From NCBI RefSeq assembly GCF_003590715.1, contig NZ_QQVY01000001.1, positions 62,001-126,000 on the forward strand: a DNA stretch of 64,000 nt. The letters are read 5' to 3'. This DNA comes from Paracoccus sp. JM45 (lineage in GTDB: Bacteria > Pseudomonadota > Alphaproteobacteria > Rhodobacterales > Rhodobacteraceae). Below, piece by piece: positions 18,648 to 28,497 of the stretch. The notes under the pieces were generated by a model. It saw only the letters and a list, made by a program, of their open reading frames with translations. It did no database searches and was not told the DNA's origin. Made by a program: the position numbers and the translations under genes. Position 1 is the first letter of the stretch. Each line of letters begins with the position of its first letter.

Positions 18648-19136
18648 ATGACGGATCGTCTGCCCCACGAAAAAGGTTTTCATATCAGCTGGGACCAGCT
18701 GCACCGCGACGCACGTGCCTTGGCATGGCGGATGGAAGAACAGGAATGGCGTGCCGTTCTGGCCGTGACCCGCGGCGGCCTTGCGCCCGCGATGATTGTG
18801 GCGCGTGAACTGGACATCCGCACGATCGACACGATCAGCGTGAAATCCTATCACAAACAGGAACAATCGGGCCTGACCGTTCTGAAGAAACCCGACCCCG
18901 AACTGATGGGGGATGGCGAAGGCATTCTGGTCGTTGACGACCTGGTCGACAGCGGCCGGACGCTGGAACTGATCCGCGACCTTTACCCCAAGGCGCATAT
19001 GGCGACAGTCTATGCCAAGCCAAAGGGCAAGCCGATGGTGAACAGCTATGTCACCGAGGTCAGTCAGGATACCTGGATCTATTTCCCGTGGGATATGGCC
19101 TTGCAATACGTGCAACCGTTCCGTGGCGAAGACTGA
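18648..19136 (+). CDS. gpt: Xanthine (xanthine-guanine) phosphoribosyltransferase
   Basis: Purine salvage enzyme converting xanthine or guanine plus PRPP to the nucleotide. The type I PRTase PRPP motif is [16 protein letters not shown] near residue 90-105; the N-terminal [19 protein letters not shown] and C-terminal TWIYFPWD (base-binding) match Gpt. Length 162 versus 152 in E. coli. The start follows an AGAAGGAAGA ribosome site. Confidence 0.93.
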   Translation: MTDRLPHEKGFHISWDQLHRDARALAWRMEEQEWRAVLAVTRGGLAPAMIVARELDIRTIDTISVKSYHKQEQSGLTVLKKPDPELMGDGEGILVVDDLVDSGRTLELIRDLYPKAHMATVYAKPKGKPMVNSYVTEVSQDTWIYFPWDMALQYVQPFRGED

Positions 19137-19274
19137 AAAGTTCCATCACAATTACTTGCATATTTTCACCCTGCCGACCGCAAATCGGCGGGGAACCTCT
19201 GTCCCGATCTGCGCATTGTGAACCCAATAGCGGGATGCAAACGCAACCTGCGAAACGGAAACCAGGAGGAAACT

Positions 19275-19961
19275 ATGCGTAATCTTCTTTTGACCACCGC
19301 CGTCGCCCTGCCGATGACCTTTGGTGCAGCGTTCGCACAAGACACCGCACCGGCGACCGATCCTGCCATGGAAACGACCGAGACGGAAACCATGGGCACC
19401 GACACCATGGCCGAGCCCACCGAGGATATGACCGAGGCTGATGACGCCGCTGCCCAAGCTGCAGCCGCTGAAAAGGTCGAGGTTGAACAAGCCGCCAACG
19501 AATGGCGCGTTGACTGGATCACCGGCACTTCGGTGATGTCGCCCGAAGGTGAAACCATTGGCGATATCAACGACCTGATTGTTGACAGCGAAACCGGCGA
19601 AATGAAAGCCGCGATCATCGGCGTAGGTGGTTTTCTGGGTATCGGCGAAAAGCAGATCGCCCTGCCGTGGACCGACCTGACCGTCAATTCGGACGCACAA
19701 GAGATCACGACCGATCTGACCGAGGAAGAAGCTGACGCGGCGCCAGAATATGTGTTCCGCGATCAAGAAGCCCCTGCAGGTGATATGGCCGCAGATCCGT
19801 CAGCCACCGAACCGATGGCGACCGAGCCGATGGCAACCGAACCGATGGCAACCGAACCAATGGAAGCCGACCCGATGGCGACGGACACCATGGAAGCCGA
19901 TCCAATGGCCGATGACGGCATGGAAGCAGAACCGACCGAAGAGCCGGTTCCCGCAAACTGA
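19275..19961 (+). CDS. Exported PRC-barrel protein with Met/Pro/Glu repeat tail
   Basis: 228 residues. A signal peptide (MRNLLLTTAVALPMTFGAAFA) is followed by an acidic Thr/Glu/Met-rich segment (22-70), a PRC-barrel domain (about 80-150; VMSPEGETIGDINDLIVD, KAAIIGVGGFLGIGEKQIALPW) and a strongly repetitive tail (about 178-225) built from units such as ATEPM, EADPM and ATDTM. Several GATGGCRACCGA units repeat in the DNA. The start follows AGGAGGA by 6 bases. PRC-barrel proteins of this type are periplasmic, function unknown; the number of repeats is likely to vary between strains. Confidence 0.88.
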   Translation: MRNLLLTTAVALPMTFGAAFAQDTAPATDPAMETTETETMGTDTMAEPTEDMTEADDAAAQAAAAEKVEVEQAANEWRVDWITGTSVMSPEGETIGDINDLIVDSETGEMKAAIIGVGGFLGIGEKQIALPWTDLTVNSDAQEITTDLTEEEADAAPEYVFRDQEAPAGDMAADPSATEPMATEPMATEPMATEPMEADPMATDTMEADPMADDGMEAEPTEEPVPAN

Positions 19962-19986
19962 TGCAGCATTCCAGTGGAATATAATT

Positions 19987-20013
19987 CGGCGGCCCGATCG
20001 GGCCGCCGTTTTT
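19987..20013. terminator. Intrinsic terminator after the PRC-barrel gene
   Basis: A perfect 22-base palindrome (19987-20008; arms CGGCGGCCCGA / TCGGGCCGCCG) followed by TTTTT on the plus strand. It ends the PRC-barrel transcript and lies 24 bases from the convergent trpE stop. Confidence 0.85.
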
Positions 20014-20036
20014 CATTGCTCAGCTGTCGGTGGTCC

Positions 20037-21542
20037 TTATGAATTGCCACGAACAAAGCGCGATGCTTCTTCGGCAGCGCGTTGCAAGGCGCGACTTTTG
20101 TTGACTGTCTCTTCAAATTCAGCCTCGGGGTCGCTGTCATAGACGACGCCACCGCCCGCCTGAATATACAGTGCCTTATCTTTGACGACCCCTGTACGCA
20201 GGGCAATGCACATATCCATTTCGCCATTGGCGGAAAAATAGCCTACGGCACCGCCATAGACGCCGCGTTTTTCCGGCTCCAGCTCGTCGATGATCTGCAT
20301 GGCACGGACCTTCGGCGCACCCGAGACAGTGCCTGCAGGCAGACCCGCCAACAGTGCCGACAGCGCATCTTCGCCATCACGCAATTGCCCGACAACGTTC
20401 GAAACAATGTGCATCACATGGCTGTAACGCTCGATGATGAATTGTTCGGTCGGGCGAACTGTTCCGGGTTTTGAGACACGACCGACATCATTGCGGCCCA
20501 GATCCAGCAGCATCAGATGCTCGGCCAGTTCCTTCTGGTCGCCCAGCAGGTCGGCCTCGAGCGCGCGGTCCTGTTCTTCGTCCGCGCCACGTGGTCGGGT
20601 GCCCGCGATGGGACGAATGGTAACTTCGCCATCACGCAGACGCACAAGAATTTCAGGGCTGGCACCGACAATCTGGAAACCGCCCATATTTAGGAAGAAC
20701 ATGAAAGGTGACGGATTGGTCCGGCGCAAGCTGCGATACAGTGCAAAAGGCGGCAGCGGGAAATCCAGCCGCCAGCGTTGTGCTGGCACGACCTGAAAGA
20801 TGTCACCGGCGCGGATATAATCTTTGGCCTTTTCAACAGCGGCCAGATAATCCGGTTTGGTGAAATTCGACACCGGCGCGCCGATCTGGACCTCGTCGCC
20901 CAAGGCACGTGGTTCGGTCGGCTGGCGGTCAAGCGCGCGCAAAGCCTCCATCACGCGTTCGGCGGCGCGGGCATAGGCGGCGCGGGCGTTGTCATTACCG
21001 TCATGCCATGCGGGTGCACAAAGCGTCACTTCGCCTTTGACCCCGTCCAATACGGCAACGACGGAAGGTCGCAGCATCATCGCATCAGGCAGATCCAGCG
21101 GGTCGGGGTTCACATCGGGAAGATGTTCGACCAGACGGATCATGTCATAGCCCAGATAACCGAAAAGACCGGCAGCCATTGGTGGCACACCGTCCGGCAT
21201 TGTCTCGATCCGGCTTTCGGCAATCAGCGCACGCAGGCTGTCCAGCGCGGGACGGTCATCATCCTGAAATTCGTCCGAAAACCGGGCCTGACGATTAAGC
21301 CGTGCTTTGCCATTACGGCATTCCCAGACCAGATCAGGCTTCATCCCGACGATGGAGTAGCGTCCGCGAACCTCGCCTCCGGTCACAGATTCCAGCATAA
21401 AGCTTTGCGGTGCGGCCTCGGCCAGTTTCAGCATCAGACTGACGGGCGTATCAAGATCGGCTGCCAGCCGAATCGTCACCAACTGGTTCTGACCGGCATC
21501 CCATTGGGCTTGAAACGCGTCGAAATCGGGCGTCAGTTGCAT
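20037..21542 (-). CDS. trpE: Anthranilate synthase component I
   Basis: Chorismate-using subunit of anthranilate synthase, the first committed step of tryptophan synthesis. 501 residues with the LLES(V)TGGEVRGRYSI feedback-inhibition region near the N-terminus (LESVTGGE) and the C-terminal catalytic core: GASPEILVRL, PIAGTRPRG, HLMLLDLGRNDVGRV, HIVSNVVG and YGGAVGYFS. It overlaps the ppiD stop by 1 base (TAATG), so it is coupled to ppiD; trpG is on the other strand 3.9 kb away. Confidence 0.97.
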   Translation of the reverse strand: MQLTPDFDAFQAQWDAGQNQLVTIRLAADLDTPVSLMLKLAEAAPQSFMLESVTGGEVRGRYSIVGMKPDLVWECRNGKARLNRQARFSDEFQDDDRPALDSLRALIAESRIETMPDGVPPMAAGLFGYLGYDMIRLVEHLPDVNPDPLDLPDAMMLRPSVVAVLDGVKGEVTLCAPAWHDGNDNARAAYARAAERVMEALRALDRQPTEPRALGDEVQIGAPVSNFTKPDYLAAVEKAKDYIRAGDIFQVVPAQRWRLDFPLPPFALYRSLRRTNPSPFMFFLNMGGFQIVGASPEILVRLRDGEVTIRPIAGTRPRGADEEQDRALEADLLGDQKELAEHLMLLDLGRNDVGRVSKPGTVRPTEQFIIERYSHVMHIVSNVVGQLRDGEDALSALLAGLPAGTVSGAPKVRAMQIIDELEPEKRGVYGGAVGYFSANGEMDMCIALRTGVVKDKALYIQAGGGVVYDSDPEAEFEETVNKSRALQRAAEEASRFVRGNS

Positions 21543-23446
21543 TACTGGACCTGTGCGTTGATGGCGTTGATCGCCTGCTGGTTGATCTGCACCTTCGAAT
21601 TACGTTGCACATGGCGGGCGTAATATTCGAAGATGTCCCCTTGCAGCGACTGGTTCAGGCGCGATTTAACACCATCTAGAATCTGCACGGCTTCGTCGCT
21701 GGACAGATCGGCATCTTCGATCTGGTCAAGGCGCAGCACAAAAACGCGGTCGCCTGCATCCACGACACCGACGTCGCCGGGTTCGGCCATGGTAAAGGCC
21801 TGTGCCAGCAGTTGTTGCGGCAGATCCTGCATATAATCGCTGCGCGACATGCCGGTTTCGATGTTCCATTCGACCGGCGTCGCAGGCTGGTCTTCGGCTG
21901 CGGCATCAACCTGCGGTTCGGCATCGACACCCGGGGCAGTCTTGGCCACAGCTTTCAGCCGTGCTTCGGATGCGCGATCCAGCAGACGGCGCTGCAATTC
22001 GGCCTCTTTCCAATCGGCCAGAACATCGTCGCGGACATCTTCGAAGGTAATCAGGGTCGGCGGGACGATTTCGTCCAGACGCATGGCGAACACGCCCCCA
22101 TCGGCCAATTCGAACAACTGCGGAAAATCACTGGTGGAAATATCGATGGCGCGTTCGCGGAACGCTTCGTATCCGGTGATGCTGCCGCTTTCGGGATCGC
22201 CTTCGACGGTCCAATCGACCTGACCCAGCTGCATTTCGGTGTCATCGGCAAGCTCTTCCAAGGTTGCGCCACCGGCCAGCAAATCCTCAAAATCCGAGGT
22301 GCGGCTGCGGATCTGACGCGCAGCGCCGCTGAGGGCGGCTTCACCGCGCAGATCATCGCGGGCATCCTCGAAGGAAATATCGACGGGGTCCAGAATCGCA
22401 TTCACCGAAAACAGTGCCGGACCCAGATCGGTTTGCACGGGACCGACAACGCCGGGCTGCTGGGCGGCAAAGACGTCATCAGCCGCCTGCCCCAATGCGC
22501 CACGGGTCACTTCGCCCAGATCGATATCATCCAGCTCAAGGCCGCGTTCGACGACGAAATCCTCGAATGTATTTGTGCCTGCGTCGATGGCAGCACGCGC
22601 AGCCTCGGCTTCTTCGACCGAGGGGAACACAAGACGACCCACCATCCGGCGTTCGGGGCGCTGGAACTGGTCGATGTTCTGGTCATAGACCGCGCGCAGG
22701 GCGGCGTCATCCAGTGTCACTTCGGACGACAGCATGTCGGGCGTGACCCAAGCATAGCTGATCTTGCGGGTCTCGGGCGCGGTAAAGCGATCGCCGTTCG
22801 CCTCGTGCCAAGCTTTCAGCGTGGCTTCATCGGGGTCGGCGATGGGTTCGGCCAGATCATCCACGGTCAGTTCGCGCCATGCGAAATCGCGGGTCTGCAA
22901 CAACCAGCGGGCGGTCTGGTCAACCATCGGATTGGGGGCCGTCACGCCATTTGCGACCGCATTCTGCAGCAGGACGCGGGCTTCGTCGTCACGGACGCTG
23001 GCCTCGAAATCGGCTTCGGTCAGGCGTTCGCGGTTCAGGACATCGGAATAGGCGGCACGGTCGAAGCTGCCATTGGGGCCTTGGAAGGCACCGGCGTTCA
23101 TGATCGTCTGCGCGACCTGTTCATCGCCGACCGATACACCGATGCTGCGTGCCTGTTCGGCCAAAGCGGCGGCACCGATCAACTGGCCTTGCACAGCCGC
23201 GGGCAACCCCATCTGCTGGGCCTGCGCCATGGTGATCTGCTGGCCCGTCTGTTGGGACAGGGTCTGCATCTGTGATTGCAGGGCGCGGGCGTATTCATCC
23301 GCAGTGATCTTGGTATCCCCGACCGAGCCGACCTCGGTCGTGCCCCCTGAAAAGCTGGTGACGCCGAAGCCCCCCAACCCCATAACCATCAGACCCAAAA
23401 GGATCCAGACGACGGTCGATTTGCCCTTGGTTCGCAGCTGTGACAT
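21542..23446 (-). CDS. ppiD: Periplasmic folding chaperone / peptidyl-prolyl isomerase PpiD (SurA_N type)
   Basis: 634 residues: an N-terminal membrane anchor (about 12-32, VVWILLGLMVMGLGGFGV), a SurA-like N-terminal chaperone domain (about 35-165), a parvulin-like region in the middle (about 235-360) and a long C-terminal region. The N-in, C-out topology fits an inner-membrane chaperone of the periplasm that helps outer-membrane proteins fold. The start was chosen at MSQLRTKGKSTVVW; the frame upstream lacks conservation. It lies upstream of trpE, an order seen in other Rhodobacterales. Confidence 0.9.
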   Translation of the reverse strand: MSQLRTKGKSTVVWILLGLMVMGLGGFGVTSFSGGTTEVGSVGDTKITADEYARALQSQMQTLSQQTGQQITMAQAQQMGLPAAVQGQLIGAAALAEQARSIGVSVGDEQVAQTIMNAGAFQGPNGSFDRAAYSDVLNRERLTEADFEASVRDDEARVLLQNAVANGVTAPNPMVDQTARWLLQTRDFAWRELTVDDLAEPIADPDEATLKAWHEANGDRFTAPETRKISYAWVTPDMLSSEVTLDDAALRAVYDQNIDQFQRPERRMVGRLVFPSVEEAEAARAAIDAGTNTFEDFVVERGLELDDIDLGEVTRGALGQAADDVFAAQQPGVVGPVQTDLGPALFSVNAILDPVDISFEDARDDLRGEAALSGAARQIRSRTSDFEDLLAGGATLEELADDTEMQLGQVDWTVEGDPESGSITGYEAFRERAIDISTSDFPQLFELADGGVFAMRLDEIVPPTLITFEDVRDDVLADWKEAELQRRLLDRASEARLKAVAKTAPGVDAEPQVDAAAEDQPATPVEWNIETGMSRSDYMQDLPQQLLAQAFTMAEPGDVGVVDAGDRVFVLRLDQIEDADLSSDEAVQILDGVKSRLNQSLQGDIFEYYARHVQRNSKVQINQQAINAINAQVQ

Positions 23447-23514
23447 GGCGCGGCCTTCCTCGTGGTCGTGTCTGTGCAAGTCTTTAGGACGCCGCGCCCC
23501 GCGCCACAAGTAGA

Positions 23515-24690
23515 TCAGACCCCCAGAAGTGCCAGACGTCCGGCAAGTGCGGTAATTCCTGCGGTATCGACATTGGCAAATGCCAGACGCAGATGCCGCG
23601 CCCCTGCCGGGTCATCCGCAGGCGTAAACATCGTGCCCGGCAAGGCCAGCACACTGATGTCCGACACCATGCGCCGCGCCAGAGCGGCCGAGCTTTCGTC
23701 GAATGGATGTTCCACCCAGGCGAAATACGCCCCCGCAGATTTCAGCGTCCACCCCGACAGACCGGCCATCGCCGCGCGGGTCGCATCACGCCGTGCCAGA
23801 ATTTCCAACCGTTCGCCCGCCAGCCAGTCGTCCAGATGTTTCAGACCCCAGACGGCCCCCACCTGCCCCAGTTGCCCCGGCGAAATGGCCAGCGTGTCCA
23901 GAAATTTTTCAACCTGCGCCAGCCTATTTCCCCCTGCGATCAACGCTCCAACGCGATGTCCTGTCAGCCTGTAGGCTTTGGAAAAGCTGTAAAGCTGGAT
24001 CAGGGTTTCATCCCAATCGGGCCGCGTCAGCAGGTCATGGGGTGCCCCCGTCCGGCTGTCAAAATCGCGATAGGTTTCATCAACCACCAGCGCCAGCCCA
24101 TGACTTTGGGCCAGATCGAAGAATTGCCCCACCAGTTCGGCAGGGTATTCCGCCCCTGACGGATTGTTCGGTGTCACCAACACAATGGCACGGGTGCTCG
24201 AGGTGATCAGGGCGCGAGCCTCTTCGGGGTTGGGCAGCATATTGTCGCGGCAAGGCAGCGGCACGGCCTGAACGCCGGACATATCCAGCCACATTTTATG
24301 ATTGAAATACCACGGCGTGGGCACAATCACCTGATCGCCCGCCCCCGCCAAGGACGCCATCGCCGCGCAGAATGCCTGATTACAACCTTGCGTGATCGCA
24401 ACATTCCCTTCGGTCAATGACCCGCCATAAGCGGTTGAAAAGCATTCGGCGACCGCCTCGCGCAGGTCGGCATTGCCAAGAACCGGACCGTAAAGATGCG
24501 CCTCGGGGCTGTGAAGAGCTGCCTCCGCGATGGCTTGGCGCAACCCCATGGGGGGCGATTCCACCGGCGCCGCCTGACTGACATTGATCAGCGGGCGTTC
24601 GGGCGGGAAATCGACGCCCTGCAACCAGCGGCGCGCCTCCATCACGGGGGGCAGGAAGGTCGCGGCAAGGGCGGGGTTCAAGGGCTTCAT
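23515..24690 (-). CDS. PLP-dependent aminotransferase, class I/II
   Basis: Fold-type I aminotransferase of 391 residues. Recognisable are the YGPVLGNADLREAVA segment, the NNPSGAEY motif (Asn that contacts PLP), DETYRDF (Asp pairing with the pyridine nitrogen), the Schiff-base lysine Lys238 in SFSKAYRLTGHRVG, and the C-terminal arginine in HLRLAFAN that binds the substrate carboxylate. The substrate is unknown. It overlaps the stop of the upstream gene by 1 base (TGATG). ppiD begins 68 bases downstream. Confidence 0.9.
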   Translation of the reverse strand: MKPLNPALAATFLPPVMEARRWLQGVDFPPERPLINVSQAAPVESPPMGLRQAIAEAALHSPEAHLYGPVLGNADLREAVAECFSTAYGGSLTEGNVAITQGCNQAFCAAMASLAGAGDQVIVPTPWYFNHKMWLDMSGVQAVPLPCRDNMLPNPEEARALITSSTRAIVLVTPNNPSGAEYPAELVGQFFDLAQSHGLALVVDETYRDFDSRTGAPHDLLTRPDWDETLIQLYSFSKAYRLTGHRVGALIAGGNRLAQVEKFLDTLAISPGQLGQVGAVWGLKHLDDWLAGERLEILARRDATRAAMAGLSGWTLKSAGAYFAWVEHPFDESSAALARRMVSDISVLALPGTMFTPADDPAGARHLRLAFANVDTAGITALAGRLALLGV

Positions 24691-25277
24691 CAGTTACGTT
24701 CCATCTTACGCAGATCGGTCAGATCGGGGGGCAGCGACAGGTCAAGGCCCGGCGCGGGCAGACGGGGGATGCTGTCCTGTGCACCGGTATCGTCGGGGTC
24801 GCGGGACAATTGCGGCAGGCTGTCTTGCGGCGCATCCACTGAAAAGCCCGGCAGGCTGCGGGCCATCGGCGCATTCCCCGCTGCAGCGGGAAGTTGTACA
24901 TCGGGGACCGGATCAAAGGTCGCGGGTTGCGATTGTGACGGCATCCGGTCGCCGGTCAGCGTTTCGGGGCGGGCATTGTCATCGGTCACCAGACGTGGCG
25001 CGGGTTCGGCGCGCGGCGCAGCCACGGCTGCAGGTTCACTGACGCGGTCGCTGTCGCCCCCGCTGATCGGTGATGGCGCGCGGGGCGCAAGATCACCCGC
25101 GCGACCGAATTCCGACCCCACCGGCAATTCCATCTGCCCCGAGGGCGTTACATCGCCCTTGGCCATCGGCTGTGACCTGTTATCCGCCGGCAAGGGTGCC
25201 AGCAGCGACAGTCCCGTCAGAACCACCGCGCCAACCAATGCGCCATGGACGACACCTGTCAGAATTCCCCGTGCCAT
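24690..25277 (-). CDS. Membrane-anchored Pro-rich protein, similar to the N-terminus of YibQ-type deacetylases
   Basis: 195 residues from an ATG with GAGGGACGA just upstream. Residues 1-35 (MARGILTGVVHGALVGAVVLTGLSLLAP) form one membrane helix; the rest is a low-complexity, Pro/Ala/Asp-rich periplasmic stretch ending DLTDLRKMERN. In Rhodobacterales the 'divergent polysaccharide deacetylase' YibQ begins this way and then has a catalytic domain, and in Rhodobacter sphaeroides yibQ lies by trpE and trpGDC. Here no deacetylase domain follows, so this may be a truncated YibQ or a separate anchor protein. The resemblance is from memory of the family and needs a search. Coupled to the aminotransferase by TGATG. 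Confidence 0.6.
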   Translation of the reverse strand: MARGILTGVVHGALVGAVVLTGLSLLAPLPADNRSQPMAKGDVTPSGQMELPVGSEFGRAGDLAPRAPSPISGGDSDRVSEPAAVAAPRAEPAPRLVTDDNARPETLTGDRMPSQSQPATFDPVPDVQLPAAAGNAPMARSLPGFSVDAPQDSLPQLSRDPDDTGAQDSIPRLPAPGLDLSLPPDLTDLRKMERN

Positions 25278-25418
25278 TCGTCCCTCTTGTCGCTTCGAAC
25301 GCTCTCGCGCCATTTTGATCGGCTGGTCTTGACCCTTGGCCGCGCTTTGCCCCATCTATAGCGGACGCTTTTCCTAGGGGGAACCGCCCCCATTTCTTGG
25401 CCGCAAGGTGATCTGCAC

Positions 25419-26012
25419 ATGATCCTTCTGATCGACAACTATGACAGCTTTACCTGGAATCTGGTCCATTATCTGGGCGAGGCAGGGGCAGATGTCACCG
25501 TGCGGCGCAATGACCAGCTGACCGTGCAGGACGCCCTGGCGTTAGAGCCCGAGGGAATCGTCATCTCTCCGGGGCCGTGCGATCCCGATCAGGCGGGGAT
25601 CTGTCTGGAGCTGATCAACGCCGCTGCGGAACGTCGCATTCCACTGCTGGGCGTTTGTCTGGGCCATCAATCTATCGGTCAGGCCTTTGGTGGCAAGATT
25701 GTCCGTGCCACCCGCATCCTGCATGGCAAGGTCGATGCCATCAGCCATGACGGCACAGGGGTCTTTACCGGTCTGCCGTCCCCTATGAATGCCACCCGCT
25801 ATCATTCGCTGACCGTGCAGCCCGAAAGCCTGCCTGACTGCCTGCGCGTCACGGCGACATCTGACGACGGCACGATTATGGGCCTGATCCACCGCGACCT
25901 TCCGATCGAAGGGGTGCAGTTCCACCCCGAATCCATCGCCTCGGAAAACGGGCACGAGATGATCCGCAGTTTCCTGACCCGCTGCACTACCACGCCCAAG
26001 GTGGCCGCATGA
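25419..26012 (+). CDS. trpG: Anthranilate synthase component II (glutamine amidotransferase)
   Basis: Supplies ammonia from glutamine to TrpE. Class I amidotransferase of 197 residues: [19 protein letters not shown] at the start, nucleophile Cys in [15 protein letters not shown], and the His/Glu pair in [13 protein letters not shown]. It is the first gene of trpG-trpD-ung-trpC-moaC-moeA, all joined by 4-base overlaps or short gaps; the 141-base gap upstream, shared with a divergent gene, must hold the promoter. I saw no Trp-rich leader peptide. Confidence 0.97.
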   Translation: MILLIDNYDSFTWNLVHYLGEAGADVTVRRNDQLTVQDALALEPEGIVISPGPCDPDQAGICLELINAAAERRIPLLGVCLGHQSIGQAFGGKIVRATRILHGKVDAISHDGTGVFTGLPSPMNATRYHSLTVQPESLPDCLRVTATSDDGTIMGLIHRDLPIEGVQFHPESIASENGHEMIRSFLTRCTTTPKVAA

Positions 26013-27028
26013 CCGATATCCGCCCGCTGATCGGGATCGCAGCCACCCGCCCCATGACCGGCCCCGAGGCCGAAACAGCCTTTTCGGCCCTGTTCGACGG
26101 GGCCGCGACCCCCGCCCAGATCGGCGGGTTGCTGATGGCCTTGCGGGTGCGCGGCGAAACGGTTGACGAAATCGCCGCCGCCGCCCGCGCGATGCGGGCG
26201 CGGATGAACCGCGTCACGGCGCCTGCCGGTGCGATGGATATCGTCGGCACGGGCGGGGATGGCAAAGGCACGCTGAATATTTCCACCGCTGCGGCATTTG
26301 TGGTGGCCGGTGCGGGCGTTCCGGTGGCCAAACATGGCAACCGGAACCTGTCGTCGAAATCCGGGGCGGCCGATGCGCTGGTCAAGATGGGCATCAACGT
26401 CATGGGTGGCCCCGCCGTCGCACAGCGCGCCATCTCCGAGGCAGGCATCTGCTTTATGATGGCCCCGATGCATCACCCCGCCATGCGCCATGTCGGTCCG
26501 CCGCGCACCGAGCTTGGCACAAGAACCGTCTTCAACCTTCTGGGACCGTTGACAAATCCGGCCTCGGTCCGTCGCCAGCTGACCGGCGCTTTCAGCTGCG
26601 ACTGGATCAGACCCATGGCCGAGGTGTTGCGCGATCTGGGGTCGGATGCCGCATGGCTGGTGCATGGCGGTGACGGCACGGATGAACTGAGCATCGCCGA
26701 GGAAAGCCATGTCGCCGCGTTGAAAGACGGCCAGATCACCGAATTTACCATCACACCCGAAGACGCCGGTCTGCCCCGCCACCCGTTCGAGGCAATCATC
26801 GGCGGCGAACCTTCGCATAACGCCGCAGCTTTCCGCGCTTTGTTGGAAGGTCAAAAAGGGGCCTATCGTGATGCCGTTTTGTTGAATTCGGCTGCGGCCC
26901 TGCTGGTGGCAGATAAGGTCAGTGACCTGCGTGATGGCGTAAAAATGGCAGCCGAATCCATCGACAGCGGCGCGGCCAAAGCCAGCCTGACTGCCCTGTC
27001 CCAAGTCACCGGCCCGCCCGAGGCATGA
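26009..27028 (+). CDS. trpD: Anthranilate phosphoribosyltransferase
   Basis: Joins anthranilate and PRPP in tryptophan synthesis. 339 residues; the PRPP motif [14 protein letters not shown] and the conserved [21 protein letters not shown] and GPLTNPA segments are intact. It overlaps trpG by ATGA at its start and ung by ATGA at its end. Confidence 0.97.
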   Translation: MTDIRPLIGIAATRPMTGPEAETAFSALFDGAATPAQIGGLLMALRVRGETVDEIAAAARAMRARMNRVTAPAGAMDIVGTGGDGKGTLNISTAAAFVVAGAGVPVAKHGNRNLSSKSGAADALVKMGINVMGGPAVAQRAISEAGICFMMAPMHHPAMRHVGPPRTELGTRTVFNLLGPLTNPASVRRQLTGAFSCDWIRPMAEVLRDLGSDAAWLVHGGDGTDELSIAEESHVAALKDGQITEFTITPEDAGLPRHPFEAIIGGEPSHNAAAFRALLEGQKGAYRDAVLLNSAAALLVADKVSDLRDGVKMAAESIDSGAAKASLTALSQVTGPPEA

Positions 27029-27663
27029 CCCCGCCCCCCGAATGGGCGCATCTGCCCTTCTTCCAGAATCAATGGCCCGCAATTCGCGACCGCCTAGCGC
27101 AGCATCCCGATTGGTTGCCCGGCCCCGACAGGGTTTTCGCTGCCCTGCAAGCGACGCGCCCGCGCGACACCCGCGTCGTCATTCTGGGACAGGACCCCTA
27201 TCCGACGGTCGGTCATGCCAACGGGTTGGCGTTTTCAGTCACGCCCGAAACGCCGCTGCCACGATCACTGCGGAATATATTCAAGGAACTGTACGACGAT
27301 ATCGGCAGCGCCCCGTCGAATGGCGATTTGTCCGGCTGGGCGCGCCAAGGGGTTCTGCTGCTAAACACCGCCCTTTCCGTTCTGCCAGGACAGGCTGGCG
27401 TCCATGCCAAATGGGGCTGGCAGGAACTGGCGCGTCAGGCCGTGGCCGACGCACAGGCGCATGGACCGCTGGCGTTTCTGCTTTGGGGAAACCACGCGCA
27501 GAAAACGCTGTCCGATCTGGCCCGCCCACAGGATCTGGTCATTGCCACGGCACATCCTTCCCCCCTTTCCGCACGACGGGGCTTTTTTGGCAGTCAGCCG
27601 TTCAGTCGCATCAATGACTGGTTGGCCGGCAAAGGCCGCACGCCCATCGACTGGACCGCTTAG
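27025..27663 (+). CDS. ung: Uracil-DNA glycosylase, family 1
   Basis: Removes uracil from DNA. 212 residues with the water-activating loop [18 protein letters not shown] (Asp and Tyr kept; the usual His after PY is replaced by Pro), [19 protein letters not shown] and the [14 protein letters not shown] leucine/His loop. The family-1 call rests on GQDPY and HPSPLS. It sits inside the trp cluster, starting in a 4-base overlap with trpD and 42 bases before trpC, which is unusual. Confidence 0.93.
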   Translation: MTPPPEWAHLPFFQNQWPAIRDRLAQHPDWLPGPDRVFAALQATRPRDTRVVILGQDPYPTVGHANGLAFSVTPETPLPRSLRNIFKELYDDIGSAPSNGDLSGWARQGVLLLNTALSVLPGQAGVHAKWGWQELARQAVADAQAHGPLAFLLWGNHAQKTLSDLARPQDLVIATAHPSPLSARRGFFGSQPFSRINDWLAGKGRTPIDWTA

Positions 27664-27705
27664 GTCCCCTTCCCATGCCCTGCTGGCACAGATAGAACCG
27701 GACCC

Positions 27706-28497
27706 ATGGATATTCTTGAAAAGATCAAGGCCTATAAGCTGGAAGAAATCGCTGCCGCCAAGGCCGCGCACCCGCTGGCCGATGTCGAGGCCGCCGCCCG
27801 CGCCGCCTCGGCCCCTCGTGGTTTTACCCGTGCTTTGGACGCGGCTGCCGAACATGGTCCTGCGTTAATTGCCGAAATCAAGAAGGCCAGCCCCTCGAAA
27901 GGGTTGATCCGCCCCGATTTCGCGCCCGCCGAACTGGCCCGCGCCTATCAGGCCGGTGGTGCGGCCTGCCTTTCGGTACTGACCGATGGTCCCAGCTTTC
28001 AGGGCGCACCCGAATTTCTGACGGATGCACGTAACGCATGCGATCTGCCCGCATTGCGCAAGGATTTCATGCACGACACCTATCAGGTCGCCGAGGCCCG
28101 CGCATGGGGTGCCGATTGCATCCTGATCATTATGGCATCCATCGATGACACACTGGCCGCCGAGCTGGAAGACGCTGCACTCCATTGGGGCATGGACGCC
28201 CTGGTTGAGGTCCATAACGCCGCAGAACTGGAGCGTGGCCTGCGTCTGAAGTCACCGATGATCGGGATAAACAACCGCAATTTGAAGACGTTCGAGGTGA
28301 CACTTGATGTGACACGCGAACTGGCGCCGCGCATCCCTGCCGATCGCCATGTCGTCTGCGAAAGCGGTCTGTTTACCGCGTCGGATCTGGGCCAGATGAT
28401 GCAGGTTGGCGCGCGTCGCTTCCTGATCGGCGAAAGCATAATGCGTCAGGACGATGTCACCGCAGCCACCCGCGCCATTCTGGATGTCCCCGCATGA
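27706..28497 (+). CDS. trpC: Indole-3-glycerol phosphate synthase
   Basis: (beta-alpha)8-barrel enzyme forming the indole ring from CdRP. 263 residues with the signature [18 protein letters not shown], the FMHDTYQV segment and the phosphate-binding [12 protein letters not shown] and [10 protein letters not shown]. TrpF is not fused. It follows ung and overlaps moaC by ATGA. Confidence 0.97.
   Translation: MDILEKIKAYKLEEIAAAKAAHPLADVEAAARAASAPRGFTRALDAAAEHGPALIAEIKKASPSKGLIRPDFAPAELARAYQAGGAACLSVLTDGPSFQGAPEFLTDARNACDLPALRKDFMHDTYQVAEARAWGADCILIIMASIDDTLAAELEDAALHWGMDALVEVHNAAELERGLRLKSPMIGINNRNLKTFEVTLDVTRELAPRIPADRHVVCESGLFTASDLGQMMQVGARRFLIGESIMRQDDVTAATRAILDVPA

Noticed and set aside
19800-19940. 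CRISPR-like short repeats
   Set aside because: The repeats are contiguous and in frame, encoding a Met/Pro/Glu tail, with no spacers or cas genes.
21812-23275. A 487-codon open frame antisense to ppiD
   Set aside because: Same shadow effect; lacks a ribosome site and protein motifs, while PpiD on the minus strand is clear.
25278-25418. Trp leader peptide and attenuator before trpG
   Set aside because: No small ORF with consecutive Trp codons and no terminator/antiterminator pair is seen.
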